Positions 11,032 to 23,217 are shown, counted from the first letter of the stretch. The stretch: DNA of 64,000 nucleotides from Magnolia sinica (GCF_029962835.1 NC_080582.1:18298032-18362031); one strand, 5' to 3'. Notes: generated from the sequence alone by a model not told the origin. Numbers and translations: made by a program.

Positions 11032-12289
11032 ATTTCATCGGCTCACTTGGATAGTCTAATCGATTGATTTCAACTGTCTATTAGGTCTAGAACAAATGTT
11101 GTGTACCACCGTGGAAAAAATGCTCTTAGAAAACTGGAGTAGGTGGGCAGGAAGAAGCCTGCAAACCAGAACTTAAGCCTAAGCTCATCTGGGCTCATGA
11201 TGACCCAAACAAACAGGTTAGAGGTCACCCAGGTAGCCACATCATTACAAACAATTGAAATGATCCAAATTCACATGAAGCCCAACAGTGGTTGGATCAG
11301 CTTTCTTTTTGGGTGTCCAACTTCCATCTTGAGTAACACTTTTGAATAAGTTGGATATAGGGCTGTCAACAGGCTGGGCCTGGGGTTTTCTCCTGCCCAG
11401 ATCGATTTTGAAGTGTTCGGGCTGGGCGTGACGGGCCAGGTCTATTCAAAATTGCAATTTTGTATGGCCCAGCCCATGGACAGCCCTAGTTGGATGCCAT
11501 GGGCATACCCAGGTGGACCGCACACGCAGCATTTGTAGAATAAGCTTATTCAGCAACTTGCAAAGGAACTTCCTTCTTAAAAACCATGGTCCCTACTTAA
11601 AAATAATACCACAGGAGATTTGCTAGCCTCACCACATGTATTAACGTGGCACGCGAGTTTGACATCCAAAGCTATCCTTGTAGAAGGTCTGACTATATAA
11701 ATGCTTGCAATCAAAACTCAGCTTGCTCCACTCATTAGGTGAACCACTTTATTAGAAATAGTTAGACATCTTGGAAGACTTTGAGCTAGTTTCTCCAGCT
11801 ATACATTTGTTTCATAAGTTGTGGCGAACCTGATGAGTTGACTAACCTGATTCATGGGCCAGGATCTCAACCTAGTTTCACACTCGCACCTGGTGGCATG
11901 TCCATAAGTTGATTTACATACAGTTGTTAAGCTTGGGGAAGGTGGTATTCGATAATGAATGAGGTCTGGCATTCTAGCTTTGGTTACCAAGAAAAGATAT
12001 CATACAATGAGCTTGAGATCTTCTATTCTGGCTAACCTAACGAAAAAAGGGTATAATACAATGATAGGACGGTCAGCAAATGCGGCCAATGAAGTAGTTA
12101 CCTTGTTTTGACTGTCTGCATAGAATCAGTAAAACTGCAACTGGGATTGGCCATTTCAATGATGATGTAGAGGCAAGACTGGTTTGTCTCAAGTTGGCCT
12201 CTACAAATAGAGAGACATGCAACATGAACTCAAGAGAAAGAAGGCTTTTATCTGAATTTCTTTCCTGTGAGGGAAAAGAGTGAGGAAAG
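11032..12289. other. Region upstream of the NLR gene
   Basis: No gene seen. It holds the hAT MITE at 11358-11488. A candidate TATA element, tatataaat, lies at 11694-11702, about 590 bp before the NLR start codon. Using it would imply a long or intron-containing 5' leader. The start codon context gaggaaagATGGCC at 12290 is favourable. Confidence 0.4.
11358..11488. mobile_element. 131-bp hAT-type MITE
   Basis: The ends tagggctgtcaacaggctgg and ccagcccatggacagcccta are inverted repeats. They are flanked by 8-bp duplications gttggata (11350-11357) and gttggatg (11489-11496), 7 of 8 identical. An 8-bp duplication with TAG...CTA ends is the hAT signature. There is no coding capacity. Confidence 0.85.
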
Positions 12290-14935
12290 ATGGCCATTGC
12301 TGAATCTGTTGTCGAGCTCCTTCTCCAAAAACTTGTTGACCAGCTCATTCAAGAAGCCATTTTCTTACGTGGGGTTCGTGATCAAGTCGAATGGCTCGAG
12401 GCAGAATTTAGGTGGATGCAATGCTTCTTGAAAGATGCGGATTCCAACAAAGAGGGAGATGGAAGAGTGAAGAACTGGGTGCAGGATGTGAAAGATGTTG
12501 CGTATGATGCTGAGGACCTCATCGACACCTTTGTCTTCAAGATAGCAAACTTGAAACGAAGAGGATTTGTGGGCCGCATTAGAAGGTATGCTTTCATCTT
12601 CAATGAGTTGATAACTCTCCATAAGGTGGGCTCGGAGATCGAGCGGATAAAGAACAAAATCCGTACGATCTCCGAAAGTAGGTCAACTTATGGAATTGAA
12701 AATATAAGCCAGGGAGTAGGATCTAGCTCCCAAGACTGGAGGCTCACATCTCCTCTTGCTCAAGAACCAGATTTTGTTGGCTTTGAGAAAGATTTGGAGA
12801 CATTGGTGGCCCGATTGATGGAAGGCAAGCCGCGCCGTTGTGTTGTTTCTGTAGTCGGAATGGGTGGTCTCGGTAAGACCACTCTTACCAAGAAAATTTA
12901 TAACAACACCCGTGTTGAGAAACATTTTCACTCTAGCGCGTGGATTTCCATATCGCAAGAGTATGCTGTGAGAGATCTTCTGCAAAACATCATAAATTGC
13001 TATATGGTGCTCTCAGAAGAAGAGCTGAAAAAGATGAACATTTTTCAGCTGAGGCATAAAATTTCCCAGTATTTGCAAGATAAAAGATACTTGATTGTAT
13101 TAGATGATATATGGACAAACGAAGCTTGGGATGATCTCAAGGATGCTTTCCCAGATATGAATAATGGAAGTAGGGTCATGTTCACCACGCGCTACGAAGA
13201 TGTAGCTTTAAATGCAGATGCACAAAGCCCACCATATGAATTACGATTTTTAGAAACAGATGAGAGCTGGGAACTCTTTTGTAAGAAAACATTCCCTGGA
13301 CAAGGTATCGGTTGCCCTCAGGATTTGGAGAAGTCGGGAAGAGAGATTGTGGAAAAATGCCATGGTCTACCTCTTGCGATTATAGTCATTGGAGGGCTCT
13401 TATCAAGGAAAGAACCAAGGGAGTGGGATAATGTACGAAAGAGCATTAGTTGGCAATTTGTCGAAGGACAACCCCAAATCTCTAGAATATTATCTTTAAG
13501 TTACAGAGATCTGCCCTATCACTTGAAACCATGTTTTCTCTACTTGGGGGTTTTTCCAGAAGACTATAAGTTCCGTGCTAAGAAACTAATTCAATTGTGG
13601 GTCGCAGAAGGATTACTGCAGAGAAGAGGGGATGAAACACTAGAAGAAGTGGGTGAAGATTGTCTGAAAGAGTTGATTCAACGAAGTATGATTCAACTTG
13701 CTAATAGAAGTTCAAGTGGGGGTATTAAAAGTTGCCTTATTCATGATCTTTTGCAGGATCTTTCCATATCAGAAGCAAAGGAAGAAAAGTTTCTCCAAAT
13801 TCAGCATGAGAATGTGGATGCTCTATCGACATCTATGGCCCGTCGACTTGCAATTCACCATAATGCTTTAAGTGAGTACACTTCCTTAAAATCTTCCACT
13901 CCATGCCTTCGATCTGTGTTGATCTACACCCAAGTTGTTGATAGGCTCGAAAGGAAACAAGAGATGTTTCTTTACAGAGGCTTTAAATTGCTCAGGGTGT
14001 TAGATTTAAATAAGGTAGCAATACAAAAGCTACCGAATGAGATAGGTGCACTGATCCACTTGAGGTACCTTGGGTGTACCAGGAGTCGATTAGAAAGGCT
14101 TCCATCATCTATAGGAAATCTTCAAAATTTGCAAACACTAATTGTAACAACTTATAATGGCATTCTCAAGATACCGAGCAAAATGGAGAAGATGCAACAG
14201 TTAAGACATTTCCAACTGAAGAGCCCATATGAAGTGGGGGCTTACCAGGAAGTTACAGGTGTGATAGAAGGGCATCCACGACTGGACCGGATTAGTAACC
14301 TCCAGACTCTATCATGTGTAAAGGCTGGTGAATGGATGCATGGTTGCTTGGGAAAGCTCACCAATCTTAGAAAACTAGGTATATGTTTAGATAATGAAGG
14401 AGCCTATGCTGAGGTATTTTATGAATTCATTGTCAAGTTCGACTGCCTGCAGTCCTTGCGTGTGGAGGGAAAGAAATTCCCATTGAATTTCCCTTTTCCA
14501 CGTCTTCCCATGTTAAGTAAGTTGCGTTTGAAAGGAAAGTTAGAGAAGCTACCTGAGTTTACTGAATTCCCAAAAAACCTCACCAAGCTCACCTTGTTGT
14601 TCTCTGAATTAAAGCAAGACCCACTGGCGACATTGGAGACACTGAAAAACCTTCGCATTCTCAAGCTACGTGACTCTTCATTCCTTGGAGTGGAGATGGC
14701 TTGTACTGCACAAGGGTTTCCTCGACTCGAAGCCTTACACTTTCGAGGGTTACATGAATTAGAGGAGTGGAGAGTGGAGGAAGGAGCTATGCCAAGTCTT
14801 TTACATTTACATATCAATGGATGCCTTAATTTGGAGAAGCTTCCAGAAGGACTGCAACATGTTACAACCCTCAAGATATTGGAGTTGTGGAACATGCCCG
14901 ATGAATTCAAAGAAAGGCTTCGAGAAGACGGGTGA
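12290..14935 (+). CDS. CC-NB-ARC-LRR (CNL) disease resistance protein, RPP13/RPP8-like
   Basis: A single uninterrupted 881-codon frame encodes an intracellular immune receptor. Residues 1-125 form an Rx-type coiled coil with the EDVID-equivalent DVAYDAEDLID (69-79). NB-ARC motifs: P-loop GMGGLGKTT (190-198), RNBS-A-like HFHSSAWISIS (212-222), kinase-2 LIVLDDIW (268-275), RNBS-B GSRVMFTTR (293-301), GLPLA (359-363), RNBS-D CFLYLGVFPED (415-425), and an MHD equivalent IHD (484-486) with Met replaced by Ile. About 12 leucine-rich repeats follow from roughly 560 onward. The family holds ADP/ATP and oligomerises to trigger cell death; the effector cannot be predicted. The stop TGA at 14933-14935 falls at a G-run, and the next frame continues GEDWHKVQHIP, the usual CNL ending. 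The last ~15-30 residues therefore appear to have been lost by a small indel. All nucleotide-binding motifs are intact, so it may still work. It is the only NLR in the window. Confidence 0.93.
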   Translation: MAIAESVVELLLQKLVDQLIQEAIFLRGVRDQVEWLEAEFRWMQCFLKDADSNKEGDGRVKNWVQDVKDVAYDAEDLIDTFVFKIANLKRRGFVGRIRRYAFIFNELITLHKVGSEIERIKNKIRTISESRSTYGIENISQGVGSSSQDWRLTSPLAQEPDFVGFEKDLETLVARLMEGKPRRCVVSVVGMGGLGKTTLTKKIYNNTRVEKHFHSSAWISISQEYAVRDLLQNIINCYMVLSEEELKKMNIFQLRHKISQYLQDKRYLIVLDDIWTNEAWDDLKDAFPDMNNGSRVMFTTRYEDVALNADAQSPPYELRFLETDESWELFCKKTFPGQGIGCPQDLEKSGREIVEKCHGLPLAIIVIGGLLSRKEPREWDNVRKSISWQFVEGQPQISRILSLSYRDLPYHLKPCFLYLGVFPEDYKFRAKKLIQLWVAEGLLQRRGDETLEEVGEDCLKELIQRSMIQLANRSSSGGIKSCLIHDLLQDLSISEAKEEKFLQIQHENVDALSTSMARRLAIHHNALSEYTSLKSSTPCLRSVLIYTQVVDRLERKQEMFLYRGFKLLRVLDLNKVAIQKLPNEIGALIHLRYLGCTRSRLERLPSSIGNLQNLQTLIVTTYNGILKIPSKMEKMQQLRHFQLKSPYEVGAYQEVTGVIEGHPRLDRISNLQTLSCVKAGEWMHGCLGKLTNLRKLGICLDNEGAYAEVFYEFIVKFDCLQSLRVEGKKFPLNFPFPRLPMLSKLRLKGKLEKLPEFTEFPKNLTKLTLLFSELKQDPLATLETLKNLRILKLRDSSFLGVEMACTAQGFPRLEALHFRGLHELEEWRVEEGAMPSLLHLHINGCLNLEKLPEGLQHVTTLKILELWNMPDEFKERLREDG

Positions 14936-15110
14936 GGATTGGCATAAGGTTCAGCACATACCCTTCATCAACATAAGAGGTACAGAGAGAACATTCAAAG
15001 CACTTGCACCTCCTCTCCTTGCGAGAGGTACATTGGTGAGACTTCTTTCCCTCTTCATTTTTATTTACCTGTTAATCGATACTTGAAGTTCATATAATCA
15101 TATCATTTTA

Positions 15111-15143
<33 letters not shown>

Positions 15144-18050
15144 TGTAACTTTGAAAAAATAGTCTCATGAATTTTAAATTCTAGTAATATTATCTAAGTA
15201 ATTTATTCTTTTAGATGCTTTAAATTCTTACTATGAAAATTTACTGCTAGCTTCTCCATTCCTTTTATAGTTTGTAACCATGCATCGTAAAGAAGACAGT
15301 ATTCTATAAATTTGTAGTGTTTGATTTTTTATTTATTTATTTTTTAAAATATGGAAATAAGCATGTTAACTGTTTAAAGAAATGCTTCAACCAAAAACCT
15401 TTTTTGGATGAAACCATGCTAGCGGTCCTCCGGTTTGACACGTGCAAGTCGCTGTATGTTGGATGAAACTACTGTATCACCCTTCTAGTTGACCCTTCTT
15501 TAGTGGATCATTGTATAAATTCACATTGATTTGACAATTTTATATGTTTGGTCAGTAACTTTTCCTTTTTAAATGTGGATTGTAGACCATTTTTTTGTTT
15601 GAAGGCCATTCATCGGATGGTCAGCATCATATTATCAGTTCAATTTTTTAACAATGTTCAGTCACAATAGGGCCTACCAAAAGGATTGTTGGACAATCAA
15701 GCATGCAACACTGTGGCTTATGTACTTCTATTTTGCTGATTAGTTGCTTTAGTATGAATAGTTGCAGATCATTTTTAGGCTTAAACAAAATATTTAATTT
15801 GCAGTCTCTTGATTGTATGGGTGATGCTACTGGGCATGTTTGAGGCAATTGATAAGAAAATTCACACATATGCATGATCAAGCTGCTCATCAGGTAGAGG
15901 CCACTATATAACTTCCCTTGCGCAAAATTCAGGCCATCTGATATGCCATACATGTATGTTAAATGCTGACCATCCATTTCATTTCCATACAATTGGCTCA
16001 CCTAATTTGTGTCCAAGCTGATTCTTGGATCAAGGCATAAGCTGTGGGTGAGGTTTTCTTAGCCCACATGTGTGGAGAATTTCCCAACCAAATGGAGCCA
16101 CATGCACCAATGTGGCATATGGTGTGAGATAAGAGCTTTCCATCAAGTGGACCACACTTTTTAGAACTTCTGGCTCAAAAAATGTGTTTCACTGCTTTTG
16201 TTTGTTTGTCTCTTGTTTTAGAACTTCTGGCTTAAAAATTAAGTCTTTCTTTTTGTTTTGTTTTAATAAAGCATCACCTTTCAAAATAAAAATAAAAATT
16301 AAGTGTTTCATTCCTCAGGTGGACCACCCTTTACAAAACAAATGGATATTCAGAAAAAGCAGTATTAACCATCCATTTCCTTTCTATATTGTGCCCAACT
16401 TTATAAGTGAAAACTCTGATTCTTGCACGCAAATCATCTGATGGAAAGCTGGGATCTCACACACATTTCATATTGGCATGTGCAGTTGCATGTGGATGGT
16501 CACAAATCCACGTGTGCAGACTTTACTCTGTTTTAGGTTTACTTCATATGGTTTTTGACTTGTTTGATCCCATAATATAGTTGGCATTGCAGCATGTATT
16601 ATGTTCAATGTTTTTGGACTTGTTTGTATTCAATCCATGCTTTAAAGCCATAGTGGATGAATATAGTAATTTCACATCCTGAGGTTGAAATTGATTCATG
16701 TTGGTAATATTCCTACAATTTTAAATGTTCTCTATTTGTTATGACCCAAGAAAATCTAATTTGGGAGTACCTTGCCATCCAATCTTTGGCCATCTTTGTC
16801 ACAGGCAATTGATGTATTATTTTTGGAACTGTCTTTTGTAGGACATTGATCGACAGAAAAGGAGCTTCAATTTGTAAGATTTTTGGAGCATCTTCCATCT
16901 ATGACAGAGCCTATCAAATCAAAGCTTGGATCTCATAACTAATAGCCCCACCTGTAATGCTCGTCAAGATGCTTTGACCGAAGGCACTAGGAACTTATGC
17001 TTCCTGTTTTATCCATGATTAGTTTTTAAAGTTAGGTATATGCTTCGACTTTTTTTATATGTATAGATTTAAGCAACCAAATTCTAGTATATAACTTTTT
17101 AGTTTTAATCACAGATTTGATTTCGAGATATATTTCTCGCAGCAGAGATTGTGATGACCTACACGTGCAAAGTGACTAGACATGAAGAATGGTGGAATGG
17201 TGACTGGATGGTGACAAGATGTTTTGATGATATTTTTTAATTGTAACTTGAGGATTTATGTATTCTTTGTTATAGATCTTTCAAAAGGTACCAAGTGCTA
17301 ATATTCATTATATGTTTTGTACTTCAATTCGCACAAACACTTCATTTAACATTCGATTTATTTCATTGTATGCATTTTCTGCTTGTAATATGTTAGTTGC
17401 AAATTGAAATAGGAAGCAATTTCTTTACAGTGCAGGCCTAGCAGGGCTTCCATATTTTTTCTTTTTTTTCCTTTTCTTTATATAGCATAATACTCTGCAT
17501 AACTAATGAGTTTCTACAGTGAGCCCAGATTTTCATTTTTGCACAATTGGGCCCCTTGGCTCAAGGATATTTATCGTTGATATGATGGCAAATGTTCCTA
17601 GTCATTGTTTCTATGGCCTTCTCTTCATTGAATGTAGGGTGTTGTAACATATCTTTCTTAATTAATTGTCTATCTGCTGGCATCTAATTGAAGGATTATG
17701 TGTTTGGTTTCAGAAGAACAAGGTGGGGCTGTGTTTTGTCTCTGCTTGGGGATATTTGGGTTTGGATTCAGAAAGCTGATGGGTTGTTAGATTGGATTCA
17801 GTGAGGAATCAGCTTTGGTGTTGTCAAATGGCTCAGGTAGATGTCAGATGTCTAGGGTGCTGAGTTGATCCACCTGGATGTTGGCAGCTCTATCTGCTGC
17901 GTGTGTGAGCAAGTTGTGGGCTGGTGGGTATGACGAGAGGCAGCCGCTGTGCTATTTTGCCTGCTCTGGCTGTTGTTTGCAAGGCTGGTGGCAATTGGTG
18001 GCAGTGTGGCTAGTGTGTTTTGTTGACATTGAATGCCTAAAAAAAGCGAG
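14936..18050. other. AT-rich intergenic sequence
   Basis: No gene recognised. 14936-14990 holds the out-of-frame NLR tail. 15115-15140 is a (ttta)n stretch. 16089-16505 is a MITE-like inverted repeat. 17700-18050 is T/G-rich and is interrupted by the CACTA element at 18051; its continuation is at 24727. Short frames here look random. Confidence 0.5.
16089..16505. repeat. MITE-like element with inverted arms
   Basis: The left arm, around 16091-16150 (ccacatgcaccaatgtggca ... gagctttccatcaa), is the imperfect reverse complement of 16435-16505 (gatggaaagctgggatctca ... gcagttgcatgtgg). The interior contains a direct doubling of ttagaacttctggct (near 16161 and 16219). No clean target duplication was identified. 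Confidence 0.6.
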
Positions 18051-18250
18051 CATTATACCAAAATCGTCATTTAGGAACGGTTTTAAACCGTTCCTAAATG
18101 CTTTAGGAACGGTTTAATACCGTTCCTAAATGAGGTGTCGCAGAAAATCAGGAACGGTTCAGAACCGTTTTGGGTGATGTTTTAGGAACGGTTTTAAACC
18201 GTTCTGGTGCCAACGGTCACATTTCAGGCAATTTTAGAAACGGTTTTGAA
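18051..18250. repeat. CACTA left terminus and subterminal motif array
   Basis: At least three hairpin-like pairs of aggaacggtttt and aaaccgttcct follow the degraded terminal repeat. The right terminus (24640-24726) has the matching motifs. Confidence 0.8.
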
Positions 18251-18652
18251 TGCTTATTAATGTTACCGACGGTAAGATTTTAGGATGGAGTTTTAATAAC
18301 AATTTTAAACCCCTTTATTCATTGTATGAGAGAGAGAGTGGGGTATGCAATCTACTTGTATTATATGACAGATAATTACACAAATAGAAGAAAAAGACAA
18401 TAGAATGATTCACACACATAATAATCTTCTAACTACAGAGACTGTAGTAGCAACTAATAACTGTCTTTGTAGCTAACCAATCAATATAAAATCCACCAGC
18501 CACATCCATCCAACTGTCCACCGATCTACTTCAACGTCCTGTCCCTCCATCAATATACCCCACCCAAGATAAGTATAAAATACAACATACAAGATCTGCC
18601 ATTCCCAATTTTTTTAATTCCATTTATGTCCTTCTCTGCTCCTGGAATCTTC

Positions 18653-18820
18653 TCAGTACCCTTCCAAGGAAACATCAAATGCATCCTTCATACCGGCCAA
18701 CCCCTCTTTGAGGGCGGCGTACACAAACTTCGGTATATACTCGATTATCTTATCTTTCATCCTCTTCACTCTTTCCTCTCCCAGCCCTTCCAAAACGGCT
18801 CGAATTGAGGTTCTGTTGTT
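18653..18820 (-). pseudogene. GT47 exostosin-like C-terminal fragment (captured)
   Basis: The minus-strand frame reads RAVLEGLGEERVKRMKDKI, then IPKFVYAALKEGLAGMKDAFDVSL and stops at 18655-18653. The pattern (charged helix, IPKxVYA, then DAFDV) resembles the C-terminus of GT47 exostosin-family glycosyltransferases (xyloglucan galactosyltransferase type), Golgi enzymes of cell-wall synthesis. Only about 55 residues are present, without the catalytic core. The assignment rests on pattern memory alone. Confidence 0.45.
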
Positions 18821-19176
18821 CACAGCCCTTCTATCACCTCACGGCTGTACCTATAAACGTGTTGAAGGAAACTAAACGTGTCAAAAGCACATATGGACAT
18901 ATATCTAACCATAAGGAAATTAGATTTGTGTGCTTTACTTATAAAGGCTGTTCTCTGATAACTCTGGGCTCTTCAACTCTGGCATCACTCCTTCCATCAA
19001 CAAAGAGATAGACATGACTTTATTTTTAGATGCTAATTAAAAGAAACTGAAAGGAAGAGATGGAAGAAGAGAAGCATACCTTCACCTTGCTATGATCTTG
19101 TAAACAGGCTCCCCGTAGAGAAACTTAAAATCCAAGGATAGCAAGCGTTTCTCTAGGATCATACAGTAGTGGTGAT

Positions 19177-19647
19177 TGTCCAAGATCATGCGCAACACGA
19201 ACCCCTATAGTTTCTGGATTAAATATAAAGAATAACATTCCAGGCCTTTGATGCAGTAGGAATTGTCCAAGATCTCTGCTTAAGAAATGGACACTGAAAA
19301 GCTTCTGCAAGTCCCTTTCGCCTTTCATATCTATGCCGACCAGTTTTCTCACATTAATTCTGGCACCATCTAAACCAACAAGTATATGGCAGTGGATGTT
19401 TCTCTGTCGCTTTTTCCCTTAAGAAAGGAAGCACCTACCATGACACCATGAGCAGTGCGATCAATTGATATGCATTCATGACCCATCAAAATCTCCCTTT
19501 CCCATGTGGAACCTTTGTTTGGGACTTGTGACCCATCACAGGTATAAACATGAAAGTTTAGTTTTTCTAGCTGCTTGAGCAGCAATCTGGTAAGCTTGTG
19601 CTATGAGAAGTGTGCAACAGAAACTGGGCTGACTACTCGTTCAAAAT
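19177..19647 (-). pseudogene. FAD-dependent monooxygenase fragment (EMB2421-like), captured
   Basis: About 155 codons resemble a plant FAD-binding aromatic hydroxylase-like protein. The reading starts after a good acceptor (ctcttctgcag) at 19647 with DFERVVSPVSVAHFS, then KLTRLLLKQLEKL, EILMGHECISID, ILVGLDGAR, RKLVGIDMKGERDLQKL, SVHFLSRDLGQFLL and RPGMLFFIFNPE, ending near VAHDLGQ. There is one TAG at 19603-19601 in a position that fits Gln, and a frameshift near 19420. The N-terminal dinucleotide-binding fold and the C-terminal half are missing. The host parent gene is elsewhere. Confidence 0.7.
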
Positions 19648-20340
19648 CTGCAGAAGAGGAATGCAGCAGGGTGAGTTTCTCAACCATCCATCTTTAACAA
19701 CCACGTTCAGGAAATAGCTTAAATGCTATGAGCTTGCTATGGCCACTCAGTGGAGTAGAAGTCCAACTTTCCCCTCCTCTGGAACAAAAGTCACACCAAT
19801 CTGGTCATTAGGTGGCACATGTCATGTTGAATGTGGACCTACTTGATTCTTTTTAAGCGTCCATTGTTAACAATGTGTGGCCAGACCACTTGATTTTTTT
19901 TTTCACAGCAAATCTCTCTTATATAGATACATGAAAATTGGCAACAACAATGCAGTGTTAGCCAAACTGGTAGAGTTATGTGTTTGCACAAAGAATCCTT
20001 GTTATCCATAGTAGTAAAGTCTTTGTAATTTGTTGTTACGTGTTTCTTCTTTCAGAAAATTAGTTGCATGCTTTCATTAACATATAATATTTTTGAGTAT
20101 TTTGATTCACGAAGACCTTCCAAAGTTCAATCAAGCATTGATGTTCTGTATTCTCAAATTAGAGTGAACCAAATATAGAAACATCTGTTAATTGATAATT
20201 GACAGAAAAAAAAAAAAAAAAAAAGAGTATCATTGTTGTTGTTTAAGTAATCAAGAGAATGTAGCCCATATAAACCAAAATAAGAACTAGTAGTCTTGCT
20301 TACCAGTCGTGCAACCACTGGCATAAAGGAAGAGAACAAC

Positions 20341-22018
20341 CTAGATGGCAACATACATAGCAGGGGTGTTTGAAGATTTCAAATATGATTTGGTTGAAGC
20401 ACAAGGTGCTGGCAAAGCAGCAAGAAATCGGTCCTTGTAGCTGAAAATCAACATTATTATTCAATTACATTCAGATGAAAGATTACAAAAAATTGCATAC
20501 ATCACAGCAGGCTGACAGGCAAGCATGAGTGATTTATGTTTGTTCACATCTTATATAAGGGTGAACTCCCTCACATAGACAATGAGAACACCAAAAAATA
20601 ATAATAATAAATAAATAAATAAATAAAACAAGGAGATATCCAAGAGGTGAATCATCACACATGTGCCAACATGACACATTTATGTGACATCCTTCATCAG
20701 GTTGATCCCACCAATAACATTCCAGGCACAAAATAATGCTGGTCTACTTATTGATGGGCCATGGAATCTAGACTGCTAGTCATTTTCTTTCAGATGGTCC
20801 ATATTCACCACATGCAGTGGCTAACCACTAACCAGATAAGTGGACCAACATGACTTTAGGTCAGCACCCTGTTTTACATAGGCCACTTCAAGCATTGGCA
20901 ATCCAGCATGCTAAGAGCCCGAATCCATCGATCCATTATCGAATCAAACAGCTAAATAAATGGTTGCAAGACTAATATTCTTCTGAGATTTATATGTAAA
21001 TGCCTAAATTGACTCACAATGCAACTTATTGCTTGTACCTGAAAGTACTAACAAAAGAATGGCAGTAAAAGCAGATAAAAATAGATCAAATCATCAACTT
21101 GAAACATCTATTTGACATGCCTCACCTTGGATTGCTAATCATTCTAAAGAAATGCTTTTGTCACACGATGATAAACATATACAAACATTTTCCAGACATT
21201 TAAAATTATTTTCATGTACCTGAAATCTAAATCTTTGACAGAGGCATGGGCATCAGGCTGATCAAGAAGGACTTCCATACTAGCCACTTGAAAACTCTTA
21301 AATGACCATCCTACATTCAACAAAGCTGAAGCGTAACATACCACATTGAAGATTAATCACATTCAACTTAATCTATGCATTCAGACTAAAAATAATGGGA
21401 TGATGATTTTGCATACACATGCACACAACCAGCTTGCTACATGCTTAAATGCAAGATTGGACATAAAAATAAACTGGCCAAAGACCCACTTATCACGAAC
21501 AGGCCCTTCTTAACCATGAACTTTTTGATAGTATCACCTTTTAAACATGGAGATGTTCTGACAAACTGGGCCATAAAGTTCAGATGTGACAATCATCACC
21601 ACAGACAAATCAAAGAAAAACATGAAAAGATGGCATCTTTACAACAAATTCCAGGGAAAAAAGAACTCTAATGGCAGACATGCTAATGTACAATGTTTTG
21701 GTGACTAGACATGTGACATACAAAACCATCATCAATGATCCAACGTAGATTGTCCTGATTATAACACTGAAGCACAATGAAAGATAATTGAATACATACT
21801 GATATGTTTTTGGGCAAGGAATTGAACCCATTTTTTGAAGCTTTAAGCAGGTATTGCAATTAGCTTCAAGACTTCTGTGAATATGACAGAGAAAAGCAAA
21901 GAATAGTAAATCATGAAGGTCATTACCAACATGATGTGAAAGCAATTGTATTTCATAAACACCTACCCTTTGATTGATTCCAATCAACAAGCCTTCGCAT
22001 ATCCACTTTCTCATTATC
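20341..22018 (-). other. Unidentified exon-like blocks in the CACTA interior
   Basis: Three minus-strand blocks are bounded by AG and GT dinucleotides in good context. They are 22018-21967 (reads DNEKVDMRRLVDWNQSK), 21310-21220 (ends SMEVLLDQPDAHASVKDLDF) and 20440-20341 (reads YKDRFLAALPAPC). They are in the same orientation as the recognised captures and could be further exons of one captured gene. I do not recognise the protein. Confidence 0.35.
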
Positions 22019-22129
22019 CTATAAATGTTATCATTAACAAACTATTACTGATTTTCTACTAAAAAGAAACAAAAAAAAAAAGAAAAAAGAAAAAAAAAGA
22101 GAAGAAGATTGAGAAAGAAATCATATTGT

Positions 22130-22523
22130 ATGGCATATAAACATCAAGACAGAGCCTAGGAAGGTTTCAACGGTAGGAATTCCTTTTCCCACTATTTCAT
22201 CTTGTATGGCCCACTATTTCAATGGTAGGAATTCCTTTTCCCACCAGCCACTTGCGTCAGGGGCCGTAGCCAATCCGTTTCCCATACCTGCTCGTCTCTG
22301 GGGACGCGGATTTCCTGCGAAAGGCCTTCGCAGAAGTTCCTGCGCTGGGATGCAAGGTGGGGAAATCCAACCCATCCATCCAATTTTCGAGCTCATTTTA
22401 GGACATGTGATAAAAAATTAGGAGGATCCAAAACTCAACTGGGCCATACAAGATGAAATAGTGCAAAAAGGAATTCCTACCGTTGAAACCTTCCTAGGCT
22501 CCGTCTTGATGTTTATATGTCAT
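22130..22523. repeat. Foldback element with 84-bp arms nested in the CACTA
   Basis: Arms 22130-22213 and 22440-22523 are inverted copies with very few mismatches (the left arm includes aaacatcaagacagagccta, the right tccgtcttgatgttta). The 226-bp loop holds a second copy of ggtaggaattccttttccca next to the left arm. There are no coding features. The high arm identity suggests it is younger than the surrounding captured sequence. Confidence 0.85.
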
Positions 22524-23217
22524 CCAAACTGTTTTCTACTATTTGTTGATTTGAGCAGGAATTCAGTTGTATTCTATTAATTTTCTGTTGTAGGTTGTTG
22601 GGTTAGTTGTCTTAGTAACTAATCAAAGATCTTTAGCAACTAATCATTATGATTAGTTAAGAGGCTGAGATTAGTGGGATTAGTTAAAGAATTACAAGAA
22701 TTGTAGGACTTCTTTCCCCGCATTGAGATCAGTTTTGGAATTTTCTAATAGAAAATGACAGAGTTAGAGAAAGAAAGATAAAACTCTTAATCCTTCTTAT
22801 ATTTGAAAGGTGTGAATTGTCAAATCACAATCCAAAACCCCAAAAACTCCTTAAATCCCCTTCCCTTCTCCTCTTCTCTGTGGGATTAATATTCTAGTTT
22901 CCTATCGGTTTAAGTTTATTCGGGATTTTATTACATACAAAAGCTTGTATATGATCCAATCTAATTTATAATATACTAACTAACGAGTCATTAATGTTTT
23001 TAACCTAAAATGCATTTCTACTTTGATTGGAAATAAAATTTAATGAGGATGAAATTCATTCCAACTAAAGAAGAAATGTATTCCAACCATAGATGAACCT
23101 TGTCCCAGCTCCAATTGAAGCATGTATAAGCAGCAAGCGAACTTGCTTGTCCCACTATAACATACATAGCTCAGAGGATACAAAAAATCAAGAAAGGATT
23201 GGAGAGATTGCAATTAC

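Noticed and set aside
12382-12985. Minus-strand frames of 85-100 codons
   Set aside because: Antisense to the NLR coiled-coil and P-loop region, with no independent motif.
14419-14910. 163-codon minus-strand frame
   Set aside because: It is the antisense shadow of the leucine-rich repeats of the NLR gene.
17700-18050. T/G-rich stretches at 17.7, 24.8-25.4 and 60.5-61.0 kb as copies of one retroelement
   Set aside because: They share composition and a general 3'-tail look, but I could not align convincing common blocks by eye.
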